A stretch of DNA of 64,000 nt from Pontederia crassipes (Eukaryota; Streptophyta; Magnoliopsida; Commelinales; Pontederiaceae). Numbering within the stretch: the stretch's first letter is position 1; each line of letters begins with the position of its first letter. Shown here in pieces: positions 12,111-24,339 of the stretch. A program made the position numbers and the translations under genes. Under the pieces are notes generated by a model. It saw nothing but the letters and a program-made list of their open reading frames with translations, was not told the origin of the DNA and ran no database searches. The DNA lies in NCBI GenBank assembly GCA_030549335.1, contig CM060192.1:25548157-25612156 (forward strand), in the 5' to 3' direction.

Positions 12111-12560
12111 CGATCTTCCATTTACGAAATTCGACTCGGGCCAGATCAGCTTTCGCACATTGAAATCGGTTCGAAACTTCTTTGTCACGGTCATGCCACC
12201 TTCTGGCACGCCCGTGCTAGCATCGTTCGGCCATTGGCGCATCTGTGCCATCGTCACGATCGTGCCACTCTCTAGCACGCCCATGTCGTCGTCACAATTG
12301 TGCCTCTCTCCGGCACGTCCGTGTTGTTGTCACGGTCGTGCCACTCTCTGGCACGCCCGTGCCGTCGTCATCCCAACCGGTCGATCGTTCCCATCGAATC
12401 AGTCGACCGTTCTCATAACAGGGCACGCCCGTGCAACACATCCGGCACGCTTGTGCCATGACTCGGTCACATCACATAATCGGGCACGGCCGTGCCGCTC
12501 ACCTAGCACGGCCGTGCCATTGCGACCAAAACAGGGTGAGAATCTGCGTCCATCTTCTTC
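12111..12560. repeat. Array of GGCACG-CCGTGCC quasi-palindromes
   Basis: The words GCACGCCCGTGC, GCACGGCCGTGCC and TCACGGTCGTGCC recur about ten times between 12187 and 12520. Part of the array is a loose tandem repeat of about 60-70 bp: GTCAC-GGTCGTGCCACTCTCT then GGCACGCCCGTG. It is much richer in GC than its surroundings. It abuts a truncated Athila protease and resembles, with a different core word, the arrays at 4.8-5.1 kb and 7.4-8.3 kb. Confidence 0.75.
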
Positions 12561-13100
12561 CTCTTTTTCGGCCATCTTTCGGCCGTCGGATCGCGACGAT
12601 CACAATACAAAAATTAGATCTTATGATCTCTAGATCAATATGGAATCATTACACGCATTATATGATTAACGATTTATGGCCTAAGGGGATTTAACGTCTA
12701 GAGTACCTTTCGATCGCTTTTTGGTTCGTCGGCGAATCTGTCGTCATCCTCTCCGACTTCGATCGCTCTTGGCCGACGATGAGGTACGGCCGATCTCACG
12801 CGTGCATCGAAGGAGGGTTGCCGAGCAACGGACGTCAACCGGTTTGTCCCTGTCACCCTGCGTGCGCGCACAGTCCGCCGGAGCAGAGGAATAACGGAGG
12901 GCTATGATGGCGGCCGATCGGAGGAGATCCAAGAGGGTGCGAGGGCTTCTCCTCCTGCCCTCTTATAGCCCCTCTCTGGCCAAATCAGAGGAGGATTCGA
13001 GAAGTAATCGGAGGGGGCGAATCGGGGGAGGAAATCTCTCCCTCGATTTTGAGTTCTTCATTTTCTTTTTTGTTTCTGATTTGATTTCGAATTTCTTTTC
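12561..13100. other. GC-rich non-coding stretch, LTR-like
   Basis: Rich in CGATCG, CCGGCGG and similar words, with a TTATAG box near 12964 followed by CCCCTCTCTGG. The local base composition and the TATA-like box suggest the promoter part of an LTR, but no partner LTR or TG/CA end was found. A 156-codon open frame (12904-13374) is not recognisable and ends in low-complexity phenylalanine-rich sequence. Confidence 0.3.
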
Positions 13101-14462
13101 ATGTTTGGTCCTTCCATGTTTTGTTTTTGCTTCCTTTCCATGTTTTGATTCTTATGAATTCGCCAGTTGTTACATAAGTCCTCACTGTCATCGTCAACTT
13201 TCCAACCAAGATCGGTGTAAATCACATGTCATCCAGGTGTTCCATCATATATCAAATACCCTTAGAGGCAACACTGGTGTGACCTTACCATTAGAGGCAG
13301 CTTTCATGATGAGGTGTGAGCATACTAACCTCTGTCGAGTGCCAGATACTCACCAAAAGAAAATACCTTATTGAATAATAATAATTGCAAGGCTCAATAC
13401 TGAAAATCTAGTCCTACTTAAATATATGTGATTCTGTTGTTATGGTTAAAAGCCAGTCAAGAGCGAATTTAAAATTTACTTTTCAAATAAAATTCATGCT
13501 GTTGTGCATTGGGACCAGTAACATCAATGAGAACTTAAAAATGTCACAAAGAAAATGGAAACAAGTTTCTTAAGAGACAATTAATAAATAGATGAGAACT
13601 CAGTTTTTCAATGGTAGGAAGTGGAAATGGAGGAAGAGCAAAACACCAATTCACCAAAATGAGCAAAGGAAGAAAAAGACAAAAGAGAAGTGAAGTAGAA
13701 TATTCATCTTAATACAAATTATGAATAAAAATTGAGAAACCAAGAAGTGAGGGAGCTAATATCTAAAAATCATAACCACATTTCTTCAATCACGATTCAA
13801 AATCGTAAATAAGATGCTTTTTTTTAAAAAAATGTAAATACAACAAGTTTTCAATGGCATCTCCATATCTTAAATAAGATGCAAATAGGCAGCTTTCTAA
13901 GTTAATGGCTAACAAAAGATCATGAACACATTAGCCTTGTCAAAGTTCAACTCTTTTTTTGAAATGTTGTCAAGATTTAACTTAAGCATCATAAAGTGAT
14001 TTGGCCCACATTACAGTACAACCAGTTAACCAAAAATTCAATCTACTGACTTAATAAATATTAAAGTAAACAAAGTACCCCGAAAAGTAGAACAGTTGTC
14101 GGTAAAACAAATCATCTGCATTCCTTGATATTACAACATGAAAAACGTGTAGGCCTACTGAAACCCATCCAGACAATTTAAACAAAATAAGACATATTTT
14201 TGAGAGACAAAATAAAGTAATATATCACACACAACCAAGGGTACAATAAATTCCCACGTAGCAAAATTCAACAAGTATTATGACAATTTCTTAAAACTTT
14301 ATAAGAAATCCTCTCACAAGCTCCAAAAACCAACAAAATGTACAAGATAAAAAAGTAAAAACAACAGCTCAATTTCTCCAGATATGTGTCAGCACAGATA
14401 TATCACTGATAAAAGAAACAATAAACTAGCAGAAAATGTTTGAATAGATTGTGTATGTTCTT
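13101..14462. other. AT-rich spacer, no gene seen
   Basis: Stops occur in all frames and no transposon hallmarks are visible. Part of it may be the former 3' untranslated region of the STIPL1-like copy that ends at 14463. Confidence 0.4.
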
Positions 14463-17400
14463 TCATCGACGAACAGCATTCCGATGCATTTCCATCAACC
14501 CTGTGAGAGAAACTTCATTCCATCTATCTCTTTCCTCAAGAACTTGCGCATAGAGATCTGTTTCACGGAGTCAATGCAAATGTTTACGCTGCCAAATCCA
14601 TAAACTGGGAGACCATTATAAGACTTTCCAACTTTCGGCAAAAATAATAAACCCTGCTCCATGGCATACTCCTCGATAGCTTCTTTCAAACTCATTTGAC
14701 TGATATCTCCTACATCATTGGCATGGCCAGAAGAATAGGGAGCCGCTTGTTGAAATTCAAACTGGCGTTTCTCAGAAGCTCGCAGATAACTGATATTCTC
14801 TCTGATTCCAGGCTGCACCACCTCAATGCCTTCAGCAGCCTTGTTCATCATATCTAAACCAGCTGTGAATAGCATTCTGATCCGTTCATTAGCAAGTAAT
14901 TCTGCAGGGAAAAGACCCTTCCAGCCCATATACCACTGGGTAACTTCAGGGAAGTTGGGATTTGAGCACAACCAGTGGTACAACACCTGTTGCCATTTAC
15001 TAAAGAAATCAACCTCTAGAATGTAAACCATGTGATGGATTGGGATCATAGAAGCCCACATCATCACCCAATTAAACTGATCCAGCTTCTGATTAGCAGG
15101 ATTGACCTGAAACTCTTGTAGCGCAAGCCTTAACTTTGGAATTATATGACGAACCATGAGGTCCTCCCAGCTGGCTGCATCAAATACATCCCTCCATGGA
15201 GATCTGAAGCATCACTTGCATGCCAAGCATGAAGAACAGTACCTAGCTTGTATCGAATTGTGTGGTATAGGACCTCTAGTCGCTGCCCTAGTAATGGAAG
15301 CCATGGATGAACCCATACATGAATAGAAATGGTTTCTCTTCGAGGATCCCAAGATTGAACCGCTGATGTCAGCTTCGGCATAACTATATTCTCCAAAATT
15401 GACTGAAGTACGAGCGGAGGTAAGAGCTTCTCCCATGACTCCAAGAACCGAAGCATTGGCTCAGGATCCCGAGCCTGCCAAGTATTAGTTCCTGATATCC
15501 TTACTGCAGGAAAAATAACCTCGTTAACCAGTCGGGCGTAAGGAGAAGCCACAAAGTTATTTTCTGAGAAATCATAAGGTTGATCCCCTTGCAACAAATC
15601 CTTCCATGCAGACATAAGGTTCAGACCATGCATCGGATTCTGCAATGGCTCCCATCCCTGAAACACTCTGATCAGCAATGGGTATGCAAATGCACGTGCA
15701 ATTGATGAGATATTGCAAAGTTTGTAGTCCTCTCCAAATCGTTCTTTAAGATTGTTAAAATTTTTGCACGAGAGAATTTATGCACTCCGAGAAAATTTGA
15801 GAAATTTAAGGCGACGCAGAATTGTATTAGATGGAAGAAACAGAAGAGAATTACAAGATCAGATTTTTCTTTGGACCCATAGGGAGTTTATATAAACTCT
15901 CCTTTTAATAGGAATTAGAGGTCAACTAGGACTTTATATTAATCGCAAAAATAGGACACATACCTTGTAATAAAGAAATAAATCAATTCCTTAATAATAT
16001 CATAATAAGGAAATATACAGAATATGTCAGACAGATTTTCTTTTACTTCTTTGTAATAAGTAGGATTCAAGGCATTAATTAACAAATCTTCACTTTGAAT
16101 TGAATCCTACAATTATGCCGTCCTCAGTACATATTCTGATTTTGCACATACGATAACATCCTTGTAGCTTGATCTGGTGATTCCACCTCTTCAACTATTT
16201 GGAATGCATATGTAACAATATCCTCAAAGGCATAATGCTTAGGAGGACCTACTTGCCTGTGAGCACGTCCTGCAGCTAGACTTATCATTGCTTCTTCTGC
16301 TTGCTCCTCAGACTCTGGTTGTTCAACCTGATGAGATTTTTCTGGCTCATTCTGAATTCGAGTTAATTCAAACTCCACCTGTTTGTTGACACCCTCCTCT
16401 GCTGAGACAACATCTAATTTCTGCTTGAGCATAGACATCTCATCAAAGGATATATTTCTACTGTGAATAACCTTCTGCTCTGAAGGAGACCAAATTCTGA
16501 AGCCTTTTACACCTACACCATATCCACAAAGACTCCTTCTTTGGCCCTTGATTTCAGCTTTCTTTCGCTGACATGATAATATACTGGACAGCCAAACACT
16601 TTCAGATTAGTATAATCAGTAGGATTTCCTGACCGTACCTCAGTTTGTTGGGATTTTTGCATGAGAAAAATTATGCACCGCGAGGAAAAAACCCCAAAAA
16701 AATTTAAGGCGACGCAGAAATATATTAGATGGAAGAAACAGAAGAAGATTATAAGATCAGATTGATTTTTCTTTGGACCCCCTAGGGAGTTTATATAGAC
16801 TCTCCCTTTAACAGATGATAGGAATTAGAGACCAACTAGGACTCTATATTAATCTCAAAAATAGGACACCTACCTTGTAATACGAAAATAAATCAATTCC
16901 TTAATAATATCATGATAAGGAAATATACAGAATACGTCAGACAAATTTCCTTTTACTTCTTTGGATCCAAACAGATTTCCAATTAAAGTAAGATTCAAGG
17001 CATTAATTAACAAAGATCTCTTTAACCTTTTCCAAGACAATGGCGATCCATCACTTGCAGCTGTTGTCTTTGTCTGGCCTCTTCCTTCACAATCTTCTCT
17101 TTCTCTCTTTGCAAACTAGCCACCTTCTCCCGTTCCAACCTTAGTTCTCTATCCACTTTCTGGATGTCAATCTCAGTAGTTTGCACAATCAACCCAACAT
17201 TATACTGGAGCGCAGGCATTGGAACCTCATTTTCCTTCATCTCTTCCTCTGCATTCAAGTTCTCCAAAGTTGATAAAACTTTGACTTGAGGACCCCTCAT
17301 GTCGAGTACCTTCTGTACAACATCAATTCCTCGTTCCTGCTTCTTAGCCAACAACTCAGCTGCAGTCAGAATCTCTAACTTGTTCTTTCCCTGCTTTTGC

Positions 17401-17970
17401 TTTGCCCACCTCTTCTCCCTGGAACGCCCGGCAGCGGCAGAAGGTACTGCAGTCTTTTTTTTTTTTTTTTGCACTTCTGTCAGCACAAACATCGTCTGTT
17501 CCTGGTAGTTGTTGAAACCCAATCCAGCGCTCTTTGGACGCTGCATTGCCTCAATTGCTATAACAATACCTTGTTTATTCTTCCCCAATCCATGTCCTTC
17601 CTTGTACCCCATGGATTTCATCATATTCATAATCTGAGGCCTCAAACCTGCCAATCCGCTAGTTCCCGCGACATCACTGCCTCCAAACGGTTTCTTAGAC
17701 AACTTTGACCGACCTTTCTCCTTCTCCTTCTCCTTCTCCCTCTCCCACCGTTGTGCACCCTCTTTAATTTTCCGCCACAAACGACGTCCAGAGGAAACTG
17801 TCCTCATTGTCCTCTTCGGCATCGCTACCTTCGGCTTCCTTCTTCTCCGCCTGGAACCTCAGACCAGAACCCAGGCCCCGGCTCCGGCCAGTAGGGTCGT
17901 TGTCGTCCCGCTCGCGGTCGAAGAACTCGCCGCCCTCGTAGTCGTTCATCCCGCCACCCATCCATGGCAA
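14463..17970 (-). pseudogene. STIPL1: STIPL1/NTR1-type (TFIP11) G-patch spliceosome-disassembly gene, disrupted
   Basis: In yeast and plants the NTR1/TFIP11 family recruits the DEAH helicase Prp43 to release the intron-lariat spliceosome in the nucleus. The 5' part has an acidic N-terminus (start at 17970, 17961 or 17949) and then a 266-codon open stretch (17022-17822). That stretch has a G-patch (MGYKEGHGLGKNKQG, about 17570-17615) and the TIP-domain wording VVQKVLDMRGPQVKVL. The 3' part (14463-15752) has the GCFC-like C-terminal domain, beginning near LLIRVFQGWEP and including FNWVMMWASMIP. Breaks: a frame change between the acidic piece and the G-patch piece (about 17764-17822); a Copia insertion (15753-17012) with an extra indel beside it; a small deletion plus frameshift near 15200; a one-base shift near 14555. 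The original stop is probably TGA at 14463-14465. No introns are apparent, so it may be a retrocopy or a decayed intronless gene. Confidence 0.85.
15753..17012 (-). mobile_element. Internally deleted Ty1/Copia element with intact TSD
   Basis: Two direct repeats flank the element: 15753-16084 (332 bp, 3' LTR on -) and 16646-17012 (367 bp, 5' LTR on -). On the - strand both start TGTTAATTAATG and the first ends TTTTAACA. Both sides carry the 5-bp duplication AAGAT (15748-15752 and 17013-17017). A polypurine-like AAAGTGAAGATT precedes the 3' LTR. The 561-bp interior contains no primer-binding site, gag, protease or RT. It starts directly in the end of the integrase (YTNLK-FGCPVYYHVS-like wording) and runs into the integrase-RT linker, including a 104-codon open segment 16124-16438 with AGRAHRQVGPPKHYAFEDIV. 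It is inserted in the STIPL1-like copy. Confidence 0.9.
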
Positions 17971-18146
17971 TCGTTGGCGGCGACGTCAACACGGAAAACC
18001 CCAAAATTGTCGAAAACAAAATAATAAAAAAAATGAAGAGGACTAGATCTCAAGATTTATTTTTGGTCCTTAATTGTTCAATTGGTCTTGGTTTTATCCA
18101 ACTAGTCCCTTATAGTCAAATGAAAGTCACTAGATGTGATCCGTAA

Positions 18147-18640
18147 TCAAATAAGTCCAGCTCACCTATGACCTAGTACACCCATTAAAAGAAGAATTGA
18201 AAGATTTGTTTCACGATTTTATATTTACAGTATGATAATAGTTTAAAAGCTAAATTGCTTCTATTTAAGTTATTTCATTCATTCATTTGTAGTAGCTCAT
18301 GTACGGACATTGTTTATGGATATTCATGTCTCTTTGTTTGAATCCTACTAATGTGAGACTTGCATGCACAGAATATTAGCAATTATACTAGGTCGAATAA
18401 AGTAACAAAGTGAAGTAAGATGATAATTCCTCGTGGAATAATGACTTAATTTTTTCTAATCTAACTACTTATTGTGAGAAAGATTAAATTTATGTTGTGT
18501 TGCAAATATTTTAATTAAAAAAACAAAAGTTAAAGATTATTGTCATAATCGATTTCTTTGTTTACTTTTGTTTCCTACTTATATTTTTCCATCTACTGTC
18601 GGCTACCAATTGCTGTAGCTTTTGCTCCGTCTTGCTCCAG
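18147..18640. other. AT-rich spacer, no gene seen
   Basis: Nothing beyond AT-rich non-coding sequence was recognised between the 5' end of the STIPL1-like copy and the tandem repeat. Confidence 0.4.
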
Positions 18641-18808
18641 TGGTCCCCTCAGGAAGCTTCCTTCTATCATTAGCTTGGAGTGATCGGTTGGTCCCTGGTC
18701 CCCTCAGGAAGCTTCCTTCTATCATTAGCTTGGAGTGATCGGTTGGTCCCTGGTCCCCTCAGGAAGCTTCCTTCTATCATTAGCTTGGAGTGATTGGTTG
18801 GTCCTTGG
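18641..18808. repeat. 55-bp tandem repeat, three copies
   Basis: The unit starting TGGTCCCCTCAGGAAGC recurs at 18641, 18696 and 18751, exactly 55 bp apart. Copies one and two are essentially identical; the third has G-to-T changes near its end. Each unit contains AAGCTTCC and a second short word, ATTAGCTTGGAG. It has no coding meaning that I can see. Confidence 0.95.
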
Positions 18809-19411
18809 TGCTCAAAAGGGTGTCTATTGTTGGTTAAGTTGGCCTCCCTCCAGTGCAGAGAACAAGTTGTGAGACTTAGCTGCCTTCGTTCCATCTATCA
18901 GCATCCTACAATGGGTGAAACAGTAGAGAATAGACAAAAATCAAGCCCTTTACAAATAAATAAGTGTTGATGTGGATAATACTAAAAATTACTGCACATA
19001 TGTAATGTTCATGCATTTAAGGCCAAAATTGTGTCATATAAGAGTTATATGCATGATTGTCATAGGTGAAAATGTATACGCTTATTAGTTGGTAGACCTT
19101 AGACAAGATGTCTAGCATATGCATTTAAGGTCTAGGATATTAGTTGGTAAAACTATATCTGAAGAGTTGGCAGAACTCTTGAAAGAAACTAGAAAGTTTG
19201 AGACTTGTTGGCTAACTTGGGACCTTAGATAGGTCGTCTTCGAAAGTAACTAAGTTTGTGGCATGAAGGCTGTATGGGGAAACAAAATTTAAGTCTAGGA
19301 AGTTCTCCAAGTACGGGAAACTTGTGAATAAGCGCAGGATTTAGGACATAGACTCGAGTTGGTCCTAACTTGAGAAGTTATAGAGAACGACAATGATTTG
19401 AAGGGGGAGTG
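18809..19411. other. Non-coding stretch, probable 3' UTR of a Ty3 remnant
   Basis: No open frame is visible. The stretch leads into a polypurine-like run GAAGGGGGAG (about 19400-19409), which suggests the region just 5' of a 3' LTR. Confidence 0.35.
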
Positions 19412-19412
19412 T

Positions 19413-20050
19413 TGTAACGTCCTTACCTTGTCGGGATGCCTAAATTCGAAAGTCTAACATTAAGGCAGTGTAGGCAAATCAAGTTTGGGATGCTATGGGT
19501 ACACGTTGACAAGTGTGGGCGGCAATTATGATAAGTGTTGAGTAGTCGTGTCCAGAACCGATGGGTGTTGATAGCTCAATTCGAATTGGACCAAAAGGAT
19601 GCCTTGTCCAAGTGGTGGGTATGAATAGGCACGTTCACACCAACACCTGAATGGTGCATTCACACTTAGTGTCTTTTGTGAAAGAATACCATACCTAAAG
19701 GTGCCAAAACATGAGGAGGTGTGACCAATGGAGAACCAAGATGGCTAAGAAAATTAATGTGCCGAATTATAAGTAATCCAGGCCCAACACGGGATTGGGT
19801 TGAAAAGAGGGAAGTTAGATGGGGGTTACCAACTTGGGGAGGTATGGAAACTACTCCATTGGCATCTATATAAGTCCATTTCGGTCTATCTTGCGCAAGA
19901 AGTGAAGAATTCTTGGGACATTTGACACATACTAATTCCCTCCAAGTGCGAGATTATTCCTATTGCCTTCCTTAAATCATAAGCATGACTTGAACTTGGG
20001 GAGTGAACTAGTGCGACCGGTTACTCTTCTTCCTTAAAAAAACATATTGA
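19413..20050 (+). mobile_element. LTR remnant, probably Ty3-type
   Basis: It starts TGTAACGTCC directly after the polypurine-like run GAAGGGGGAG, the normal junction of a 3' LTR. A TATA-like CTATATAAG lies near 19866. The right boundary is not clear and no partner LTR was identified, so the limits are approximate. Confidence 0.45.
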
Positions 20051-20099
20051 GCCTCAGGACGGAGACAAGGTGCCGGCCAACTTCGGGTGATTGAACTTG

Positions 20100-21235
20100 A
20101 AGTGTGATAACAAGTGAGCCACAAGTCCAACGAAAAAAGGGGATGGACAAAAGAACTTATTCACATGATGAGACGCATGAAAGGAAAGAAGAGATTTATG
20201 GTCATCAAGGTAGATATCGAGAAAGCATATGAGAGGTTGAATTGGAATCTTGTGGTTGATACTCTGAAACAGACCAAGTTTCACATAGTTTACAACGAGA
20301 ATAATGGATTTCATCACTACCTCCACAACGCAAGTCTTTTTGGAATGGTGAGATGCCAGAGAATTTTAAGTCAAGGTGAGGATGTCCTTTGTCTCTCTAA
20401 ATTTTTGTATCATTTATTGAATGATTAGCTCATGTGATCAATGTAGCTTGCAATGCCGAAACATTGAAACATATAAAAGTGGAGAAATTTGGTCCTTGCA
20501 TGTCACATCTTATGTTTGCGAAAGCAACAAAAAATCAAATATCGAGAGCGGGTGAACTATAAATAGCAAGACATGAATCTTTTTCTCTAAAAATTTTTCG
20601 GCACTTGAGCATGATTCTTTGGTGCAATTAAGTGGTTATCAACACACCAATAATCTTGGCATTCCACCGATGCATGAGCAAGTGGGTCGACATGCATTCA
20701 CTCAGGTGATCAGCACAAGATCGATTAAACGGTTTGGCAGCATCCACATTGTCATTGTCATTGGCAGGGCGAGTCACACCATCACAATCAACTCTTCAAT
20801 CAATTATAATTTATCAAATGCAAGTTATGAAATTTCCAAGATGTGTATGTTTGGAATTAGGAGAAGTATATCGGAAATTTTGTTTGGGGTCATCAGGGGG
20901 ACAATAAGAATTCATTTGGTTGACTAGGATTCTATCACACAACCTGTGAAATATGAGGACTGGGACTCGGAAGATTGGATGCTATGGATGATGCCTTGTT
21001 ATCCAAGCTGGGATGGAGATTCCTAACTCAACAAAATTTATTATGGATTTCCATGGGGATTCGAACTCTTGGAATCAACAAATGATTCATGGTTATGGAA
21101 GAACATCGAGTTGGGATTGCCCCAGTGCTTATTGTAGAATTGTAGGGCATAATGATCCATCTTCGATTAGCATGGACGAAAAGACTACAACTTCTTACTA
21201 AAGATAATGTCTAGAGATTAGGCAGTCAAAGTGAA
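20100..21235 (+). pseudogene. LINE (L1-type) reverse-transcriptase remnant
   Basis: The reading KKRFMVIKVDIEKAYERLNW at about 20190-20245 is the RT palm block of plant L1-type LINEs. Further downstream, in changing frames, come VQLSGYQHTNNLG (about 20620-20660) and words resembling the region after the RT core (DAxLSKLGWRxLTQ at about 20985-21030). Stops and frameshifts are frequent. The catalytic YADD region is not preserved. It is a fragment without the endonuclease domain. Confidence 0.75.
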
Positions 21236-21442
21236 ACATGTCTGTCTATATGTGCAGACAAATTGTTAAGGGCGGTTTATTTGTCAATTGACATCCATCT
21301 ACTATATGTTTTTCTTATGATATTATGTTTAATTGGTGATTTAATTAGGGAAACCACATCCCATAATTTTTTGTCCATTTAATTTCCTTTAATATTTTTT
21401 AATGCAGATAGGACCTTATAGCCTTTTTTTAAAGATGGTTAG

Positions 21443-21907
21443 TTAAATATTAAGATAGAATGTCCAAGTATAAGAGATAGAGAACTTCTGGAGGAGGGGT
21501 ATTCTCCCAAAAAAAATGTCGTATTCCGAATGACGGGTGAATTTTGCAAAAAAATTGGCTACAAGATTTGCTTTTCTATAGCAGTGTACAATTTGCCCAT
21601 CATCAAAAAGAGAAACTAAAGAGCAAATATCATCAATCAGCATCTTGGTACACCATGGGGGGCAGGTTCTGATGTTAAGAACCACCATGCAGATTCCAAG
21701 TAGTGTTGCCTTCTTCAGCTCTTCAAGGATGCCCCAAGCTTCCAAGTCCAAAATCGAGTGTGCGTGCCTGATCAATGCACCTATAGCAACAAAAGAAGAG
21801 TTGTGAAAGCGAATAACATAACTCGCACCTCCTTTTTCGCATCTTGCACTAAAAGATCCATCAGTGTTAATTTTCATCCACCCACAATAGGGGGCTCCAT
21901 CGAGCAA
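21443..21907 (-). pseudogene. LINE-type RNase H (RVT_3-like) remnant
   Basis: A 154-codon open stretch starts with GWMKINTDGSF, the first catalytic Asp block of plant RNase H-like domains, followed by GGASYVIRF. It continues through EAWGILEELKKATLLGI (the catalytic Glu helix) and ends with RKANLVANFFAKF, where the expected Asp of the last block reads Asn. It is probably the 3' RNase H of a LINE on the opposite strand from the RT remnant just upstream. It could also be a stand-alone RNase H-like gene fragment. Confidence 0.65.
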
Positions 21908-21959
21908 GCAAATGGCCGCGTGGGGAAGACGTTACAATTACAACATCCATAAAATAATT

Positions 21960-24326
21960 TCATCCTCGAAATTTCTAGGAATTAATTAGATTAGAATATG
22001 AATATATATATATTATTTGCCTTACTCTCCTAATCATCATCTAAAAGGAATCAATAAATTTTAACTACTAATTATTATTATTATGCTTGTATTTAAATTT
22101 TTAAAAAATAATTCTTTCCTTTAAAAGTAAAATCTAATCGGATTCAAATTCAAGCTAAAAATTTACACAAGCAAATTTTGATCAAACTATCGTAAAATTT
22201 GGCATAATAATTTTTTTTCCAAAATTTTATATACCACAATTAGTCAAGCTTCTTAAGGAAGATTGGTTGCAATTACAAATCAAAGTTCATCATATTGAAT
22301 TTGTCCTCCAACAAGTTTTATTATCCTTGAAACTCAATCAACTAATATCTATAGCACCCATATCTTCAAATTTATAACGATGACACAAAATCTCCAAATA
22401 TGAGGATTATCCTTCACTTCCACCGAAAATTGTTTTAAAGAGTCATTCTAACACAAAGCCACAATTTCCTCTTTTTATTGCTTTCGTTGGTGAAACCTAG
22501 AACCAATGACTCTCTTGGTACAACAATGTTATTAGAATTCTACTTTACACTCTAAACTAAAAATATGATCTACCCATCAACGAAAAATCTCTTCATTGAC
22601 TAAATCCCACAAACTTTAATATAAGAATCTAATGGTTTTAATCTTGTTGTCCATCAATCTTAAAAGTATTTAAAATTTTCTTCCATTTAAAACTCTCTCT
22701 TCTGGTCTTCTTTACATCCAAATGAAGAAAATTCATAATCTTGTATTCTCTCATCAATCCTAAAGCATAAATTGATTAAACCCTCAACTTGAAATTAGCT
22801 AGTGAAACAACTAATCATCCACCAACTATGACAACATGATGTGTCATTCAAGCTTACATTTGAGAATTGGATGGCGGCCGACTCCAATCGCTCTACCGAT
22901 AAGTTTTTCATCAATACATCATATATGATGTAATTTACGACTAGGTTCAAGTTCTCGATCGATGACTAGAGGGCCTCCCAGTCCAATCAATCTTTTGAAG
23001 AACTCCCACCTAGCATACTCTAGTTGATAATCAAAGACGTTGATATGAACAATCAACAACTAACTCAATATGGATTGAATCAACTGCAGAATTCTCAATT
23101 AACCTAAAACATTGTTGTCATCCTCAATGCAATCGTGTAAAGTTAATTCAACAAATCCTTCCCAAATAACTCATTGTATCTTTTATTTTTACTCAAAACT
23201 CCAAATACAACATCCATAGAAATATGCTTATTTCTAACATGGGATTAATTATCTCTAAAAGACATCAATCCATTTAAATTTTCATTTAATATTTTGTACA
23301 TACTTTTAACTACATATGCATCTCATTCAAATTCTCCCTTAAATCTAAAATAATGCCAATTGATGGGATCTTAACGTATCCTTTTTTTGTGCAAATGCCT
23401 CCTTTTGAATACCCAATTCAAACGTTCCCTTAATTTTCTTTAAATCTTATTATTCATTAGTGCCTTTTTCACTTGACTACCATCCTAAAGAAGATGAAAT
23501 TTTTTTTTATTGAAGGATTCTTATATGGGTCGGATTTGGCTAATTGACTTCACCCAACATGATGTAACCTTATAACTGTAGTCGATTCTCTAACCAACCA
23601 ACTTCAACATTACTTTGCTCTATGACGTGACAAGCATCGTTTGATTATGTGTTTTTTTTACATTAACAATGTATCTATACACAACTATACACTCATGTGC
23701 TCTATCAGCATACATCAATACAAATACCCATGTTGTCATGAGATTCATGCTAAGATTAATATTTTCTACGCCTAACATATTTCTTGGGTTGAAGTTTTCA
23801 AAGTTTGCATACATAGTAAATAAGTTCTTTATTTCATTACAGTATGCTATTATATTCGGATGAGAAAAATAGCATAGCTACATATGCACCTAAGCATCTC
23901 ATAGCTCATATCAATCAAATAGAAATGTTTTAAAAAAATTATCACAATGCAATCCATGGCCTATCATTAGGCATTCAATTAACCATATAATCTATCGGAG
24001 GCATTTAATTATTAAGCAAGTTTGCAATCATTCCATGATGCACATCAAGGCATCTCATGAGACATCCGAATGCTAAGCAACATATTACTTTCAATTTTAC
24101 ACTATCATAAAAATTTATTTTCTCATGGAGATCATAATGTTTCATATAACCATTCCCTTTTTTTTAGCCCTATTCCGGCTTTTGTGTTTTGAACACATAT
24201 TCACATAGCATTTCATTCACAACTACCTTCACAACATGATTGTATGCATAAATCAACACATGCATGAACATAACATGCAACTATCCATTCCTACCCACAC
24301 TCCGTGAATTGGATCTAATCCCCAGT
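21960..24326. other. AT-rich interior of a - strand LTR element or spacer
   Basis: The primer-binding site at 24327-24339 faces this stretch on the - strand, so it should be the 5' leader and gag region of an LTR retrotransposon. I could not recognise any gag or pol motif, and no open frame exceeds about 65 codons. It is either strongly decayed or replaced by other sequence. Confidence 0.35.
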
Positions 24327-24339
24327 GCTATGATACCAT
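24327..24339 (-). promoter_or_regulatory. Primer-binding site for initiator tRNA-Met
   Basis: On the - strand it reads TGGTATCATAGC, one base off the standard plant TGGTATCAGAGC complementary to the 3' end of initiator tRNA-Met. It lies 4 bp beyond the LTR end at 24344. Confidence 0.7.

Noticed and set aside
12079-12633. 184-codon open frame on +
   Set aside because: It runs through the GGCACG-CCGTGCC array, which lacks stops for compositional reasons.
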